Source of the DNA: Combretum micranthum
Taxonomy: Eukaryota; Streptophyta; Magnoliopsida; Myrtales; Combretaceae
Assembly: GCA_024138025.1 (NCBI GenBank)
Contig: JAMXBD010001376.1
Span: forward strand, 248,001 to 312,000
Direction of reading: 5' to 3'
DNA length: 64,000 nt
Of the stretch, positions 60,354 through 64,000 are shown piece after piece. A program made the translations under genes and the position numbers. Below the pieces are notes generated by a model. That model ran no database searches. It saw only the letters and a list, made by a program, of their open reading frames with translations, and was not told the origin of the DNA. The number at the start of each line of letters is the position of its first letter. The stretch's first letter is position 1.

Positions 60354-61706
60354 ACCTAGAAGGGGACGACCGAGGATGAGGCAGGCATCGAATAACCCGC
60401 CTGAAGAAGTTAACCAACCAGAAGTACCCCTGTGGCTCCTGCCCCAAACCCGCAAGGCGATCTCCAAGCCACTCTGGGTCAATTAACACAGCTTCTTAAT
60501 GTGTTAGTTCAACAACAACAGAGGAATATGCCACCACAGGCACCAGCTCAAGCACCACCCCAGCAGGCACCTCAAGCATCTGTACATGGACCAGCAGCAC
60601 CTGATGCTCAATCACATACAGCACCCTTGCCGCCTCCGCCACCACCTCGACCATACAGAACTTCACTCCCAGATTTTATCAAAAGTAACCGTTACTTTGA
60701 CGGAGCTTTTGGGAAACCAGATGAAGCTGAAGATTGGCTCGCAGATAGAACGATCTTTTGCGCCTATGAAGTTCCTCATCATCTTCGAATAAGCTATGGT
60801 ACCTATATGTTGAGGTTTAATGCCCGCGTCTGGTGGGAGTCCAAGAGTAGGGAATTGCCGCCACCTATCACCTGGATATGTTTCGGAATGAGTTTCTGGA
60901 AAATTATTTCCCTGGAAGTTTAAGAGTAAGGTATAGTGCGGATTTCTTGCACATATCCCAGAAAGGAAAATCCATAGAACAATATGAGACGGAATTCAGC
61001 CGACTCCTGCAGTATGCTCCGGATTCTTATAAGTATAGTGAGGAGCTGAAACGACAAGTGTTCCTGAATGGGTTAGATGAGGACTTAAGGATGCGGTTAG
61101 AAGAGTTTGACATCCGCACCTTCAGAGAATTGGTTGAAAGAGCAAGAATTGTTGAAGGGGCCAAGAAAAGGAAAGCTGGGACTTCTGAGAAGAAAGTGCA
61201 TGTGTTTGGAAGGAAATTTCAACCAGGAACAAGCTCCAATTTCCCTTCTAAGAGGTTTAAACCAATTAGCACTTTAAGGGAAATTTCAGTGGAAAAGGAT
61301 AATTCCAAGGCAGCAGTAAGTTGTTGGAAATGCAAAGGGCGCACTATCCGAAGAGATGCCCCCTTCTCCAGAAAAATGTTATTTCTGTGGTGACCCGAGC
61401 CATAAGATTCCGGATTGCCCAAAGAAAGCTTCTACGACTTGTTTCGTATGCAAGCAAATGGGACATTTTGCCAACGAGTGTCCCCAAAGAAATCTCACAA
61501 CAAATCGACCTGTTGGATCTTCAGGAGGACTTGCCCCGACAAGGAGTGGGAATGGAAGCGGAAGTCGCTCGGCATCATCTATGCATGGGCTGAGAATTTA
61601 CAACCTTGAAGGGCAATGGGTTTGTGAGGAGGATGCCGAAGAAGGAGTAGAGTTGGCTGCCCTGGACCATGGAGAGGAGTATGACTATAGCTTGGTTACA
61701 GGTTAG
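60354..61706 (+). pseudogene. Ty3/gypsy gag with zinc knuckles, frameshifted
   Basis: Gag forms the virus-like particle and binds genomic RNA. The start is basic (RRGRPR near 60360), followed by a Gln/Pro-rich linker (60500-60650) and the retrotransposon gag domain (DFIKSNRYFDGAFGKPDEAEDWL, ARVWWES, then MFRNEFLENYFPGSLR, QYETEFSRLLQYAPD, FLNGLDEDLR). The nucleocapsid has two canonical CX2CX4HX4C knuckles (CYFCGDPSHKIPDC near 61378, CFVCKQMGHFANEC near 61440) and an upstream degenerate one beginning CWKCKG at 61323. Frameshifts lie near 60430, 60873, 61339 and about 61356, so no intact gag can be read. It precedes the protease in the usual order. Confidence 0.85.
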
Positions 61707-61733
61707 CCTCAACCTTTAAAATATCTGTTTGTT

Positions 61734-62237
61734 TTGATATCTGTTGAGTATAAAGTTATGATGTATGTTGGAAATAATAGATGTCTAGGGAACCTTATAA
61801 AGACAATAAGAATAGTAACACGCGTCTTGAACGCAGGAACCATACAAATAGGGGACCTAACCGCTTATACCCTCTTCGATACCGGTGCAACACATTCCTT
61901 TATTGCCGCTAGTATAGCCTTGAAGACCGGTTTACCTATCACCACAACCACAACAAGTTTTCGTATAAAAACCCCCACCGGTAGTGTGGTGACTACCAAA
62001 GAAGTAATAAGGAATTGCCCCATGAAGATACAAGGCCATGAAGCAACTACCGATCTTATAGTAATAGAAATCAGCAAGTACGAAGTGATTCTCGGAATGA
62101 GTTGGTTGTCCATGGTGGAAGCAAAGGTAGATTGTAGAAATAAAAAGGTGGAATTCATGGGACAAGACGGGAAGAAAGCTACGTTTTTGGGAGAATCCGC
62201 AACTTCTAAAAGTTTGGAGTTAAGTTCGTTCGAGTAA
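61734..62237 (+). CDS. Ty3/gypsy aspartic protease region
   Basis: The retroviral-type aspartic protease processes Gag-Pol. The active site reads LFDTGATHSFI near residues 47-57. The flap region PTGSVVTTKEVI follows, and the second signature VILGMSWLSMVEAKVDC is near residues 114-130. The stretch is open for 167 codons, but it is separated from gag by stops and from the reverse transcriptase by a frameshift at about 62220-62370. It is therefore a surviving segment of a broken polyprotein rather than an independent gene. The first Met is not meaningful. Confidence 0.85.
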   Translation: MISVEYKVMMYVGNNRCLGNLIKTIRIVTRVLNAGTIQIGDLTAYTLFDTGATHSFIAASIALKTGLPITTTTTSFRIKTPTGSVVTTKEVIRNCPMKIQGHEATTDLIVIEISKYEVILGMSWLSMVEAKVDCRNKKVEFMGQDGKKATFLGESATSKSLELSSFE

Positions 62238-62367
62238 TTGAAGAAGTTGAGGAAGGAGTTGAAAGTTATGTGGGAAGTACGGAGGAGGAAAGGAAAGACC
62301 CAACATTGACGACATCCCCATCGTTAATGATTCTCGATGTTTTTCCAGAAGAATTGCCTGGGTTACC

Positions 62368-63290
62368 CCAAAACGAGAAATCGATTTTGAGATCGATTTG
62401 ATGCCAAAAACAGAACCCATATCCAAGGCACCATACCGAATGGCACCCGTTGAGCTCAAGGAACTTAAGAAGCAATTACAAGAATTGCTTGACCAAGGAT
62501 TTGTTAGACCAAGTGTCTCACCTTGGGGAGCTCCGGTATTATTCGTAAAGAAGAAAGATGGATCGATGAGGTTGTGTATTGATTATCGAGAACTCAATAA
62601 GGTCACTATAAAGAATAAGTATCCATTGCCAAGGATTGACGATCTCTTTGACCAACTACAAGGAGCAAGTGTATTCTCACGCATTGATTTGAGATCTGGA
62701 TACCACCAGCTGAGGATAAAACCAGAGGATGTGTCAAAGACCGCTTTCAGAACTCGGTATGGACACTATGAGTTCATGGTTATGCCATTTGGATTAACTA
62801 ATGCACCAGCTGCTTTCATGGACTTGATGAATCGGGTGTATAAGCCGCTCTTGGATAAATGCGTGATTGTCTTCATTGATGATATTTTGGTCTATTCTAA
62901 AACACGGGAGCAACACAAAGAACATCTAAGAATGGCATTACAAACCTTAAGGGAGCACAAGTTATATGCCAAATTATCCAAGTGTGACTTTTGGTTGGAC
63001 CAAATATCTTTTCTAGGACATGTTATCTCAGGGAAAGGAATATCAGTAGATCCTGAAAAGATTAAGGCCGTAATGGAATGGAAACAACCAAGGACGGTGA
63101 CTGAGATTAGAAGTTTTCTTGGATTAGCTGGCTATTACAGGAAGTTTGTGCAAGATTTCTCAAAAATAGCTAAGCCACTAACTCAGTTGACCCAGAAAAT
63201 GAAAGATTCATTTGGAATGAGAAGAGGAACAAAGTTTCCAAGAGTTAAAGCAACGGTTGGTATCTGCTCCAATTTTAACCTTACCTGATC
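62368..63290 (+). CDS. Ty3/gypsy reverse transcriptase
   Basis: The enzyme copies element RNA into DNA. The open segment contains [93 protein letters not shown] and the catalytic [10 protein letters not shown] (62872-62901). The connection region [19 protein letters not shown] and [20 protein letters not shown] follow. All polymerase motifs are kept, and the word set fits the Tekay/Del chromovirus lineage. A frameshift near 63220 ends the frame. Confidence 0.9.
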
Positions 63291-63745
63291 CAGAAAAGCC
63301 ATATACCGTCCATAGTGATGCGTCAAGAAATGGCTTAGGATGCGTGCTTATGCAAGAAGGGAAGTAATTGCTTATGCTTCACGGCAGTTGAGGCCGCATG
63401 AACAAAATTACCCGACATGATCTTGAGTTAGCCGCAGTTGTCTTCGCTCTCAAGCTTTGGAGGCACTACCTATATGGACAGAGATGCGAGATTTATACGG
63501 ACCATAAGAGCCTCAAGTATTTATTTACACAAAAGGAATTGAATATGAGGCAAAGGAGATGGTTGGAGTTGATCAAAGACTATGATCTTGGAATAAATTA
63601 TTGCCCTGGAAGAGTGAATGCGGTAGCAGACGCTTTGAGTCGGAAGAACCACGGAGAAGTTGCAGCCATGCTCACAACTCAAAAAGAACTTATAAAGGAA
63701 TTCGAGAGATTGAGCATCGAATTTGTGGGCAAAGTGCGGAAATAG
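63291..63745 (+). pseudogene. Ty3/gypsy RNase H, frameshifted
   Basis: The domain degrades RNA in the RNA/DNA hybrid. It reads PYTVHSDASRNGLGCVLMQE (first Asp), then leaves frame near 63366 at a one-base loss and again near 63415. The remainder from 63398 is open: [20 protein letters not shown] (Glu), [20 protein letters not shown] (Asp) and [13 protein letters not shown] at the domain end. The catalytic residues are present; only the frame is broken. Confidence 0.85.
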
Positions 63746-64000
63746 AAATTTCCCATTTGGTAATGGAGCCAACTGATAGAAAGAATCAAAGAATCTCAAC
63801 GATATGATGAAGTCATACAAAAGTTGAAAAGTGAGATACAAGGAGGAAGTATGATGATTTTGAGATAGATGAGGAGGATGTAGTAAGAATGAAGGGAAGA
63901 TTATGTGTACCGAATGATGAGGAGATGAAAAAGGAAATATGATGAGGCACAACTCGGGATATACCATGCACCCGGTGGTACCAAGATGTACCAAGACCTT
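63746..64000 (+). pseudogene. Ty3/gypsy integrase, N-terminal part, continues beyond the window
   Basis: After the RNase H the frames read RIKESQRYDEVIQKLKSEIQ, EEDVVRMKGRLCVPNDEEMK and then LGIYHAPGGTKMYQDL. This is the start of the HHCC zinc-binding domain of gypsy integrase, with both His positions partly changed (usual words EAH and HPG appear as EAQ and HAPG). A stop lies at about 63941. The catalytic core and any chromodomain lie outside the window. Confidence 0.75.

Noticed and set aside
60432..60923. Gln/Pro-rich protein that could be taken for a separate host gene
   Set aside because: It is the linker and first half of the gypsy gag domain, ended by a frameshift and continued in another frame at 60878.
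63521..63994. 157-codon open frame on the minus strand
   Set aside because: It is the antisense shadow of the gypsy RNase H and integrase coding region, with no domain of its own.

Overview
This window is nuclear DNA of a flowering plant, most likely a eudicot. The evidence is the AT-rich base composition, spliced genes with GT-AG introns, a plant-specific cysteine-rich receptor-like kinase, plant PIF/Harbinger, Ty1/copia, Ty3/gypsy and L1-type elements, and MITEs. I cannot name the species. There is only one host gene locus with substantial coding sequence. Nearly everything else is mobile-element debris, much of it nested.

Layout. 1-4 kb: AT-rich intergenic DNA with two short tandem duplications. 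4.17-7.77 kb (+): a DUF26 receptor-like kinase (CRK) with seven exons. The five kinase exons are fully open, but the secreted ectodomain and membrane exons carry frameshifts. 7.8-13.5 kb: intergenic DNA with a MITE, a 647-bp hAT-type MITE with an 8-bp target duplication, and small repeats. 13.6-28.1 kb: a decayed PIF/Harbinger transposon (transposase, then Myb/SANT-like second gene). Its last transposase codons are split by a reverse-oriented solo LTR, which is itself split by about 9.8 kb of two head-to-tail gypsy-type LTRs (A and B). 29.3-30.6 kb: an LTR-like repeat with a tandemly duplicated promoter. 31.3-31.8 kb (-): a RAD51C-like pseudogene fragment. 33.9-39.0 kb: a reverse-oriented LTR-like repeat split by a degraded Ty1/copia element with recognisable LTRs, PBS and pol but almost no gag. 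39-51 kb: LTR-like fragments, a foldback MITE, a second copy of the 9-kb MITE family, and two repeats carrying GCCGGCG-type motifs. 51.8-55.0 kb (+): a 5'-truncated, decayed L1-type LINE. 55.06-55.92 kb: a reverse LTR fragment. 55.92-64 kb (+): a Ty3/gypsy element, probably a Tekay/Del-like chromovirus, with long 5' LTR, PBS, gag with zinc knuckles, protease, reverse transcriptase, RNase H and the start of integrase. It runs off the end of the window and carries several frameshifts.

How the parts relate. The order of insertions can be read from target-site duplications and reading frames: Harbinger first, then the reverse LTR, then LTRs A and B. LTR B (22.76-26.82 kb) and the 5' LTR of the 3'-end gypsy element (C) belong to one family. 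They share a run of short hairpins around a TTTTC tract in the transcribed leader, which is the most interesting non-coding signal I found. No RNA gene, CRISPR array or bacterial-type operon was seen.
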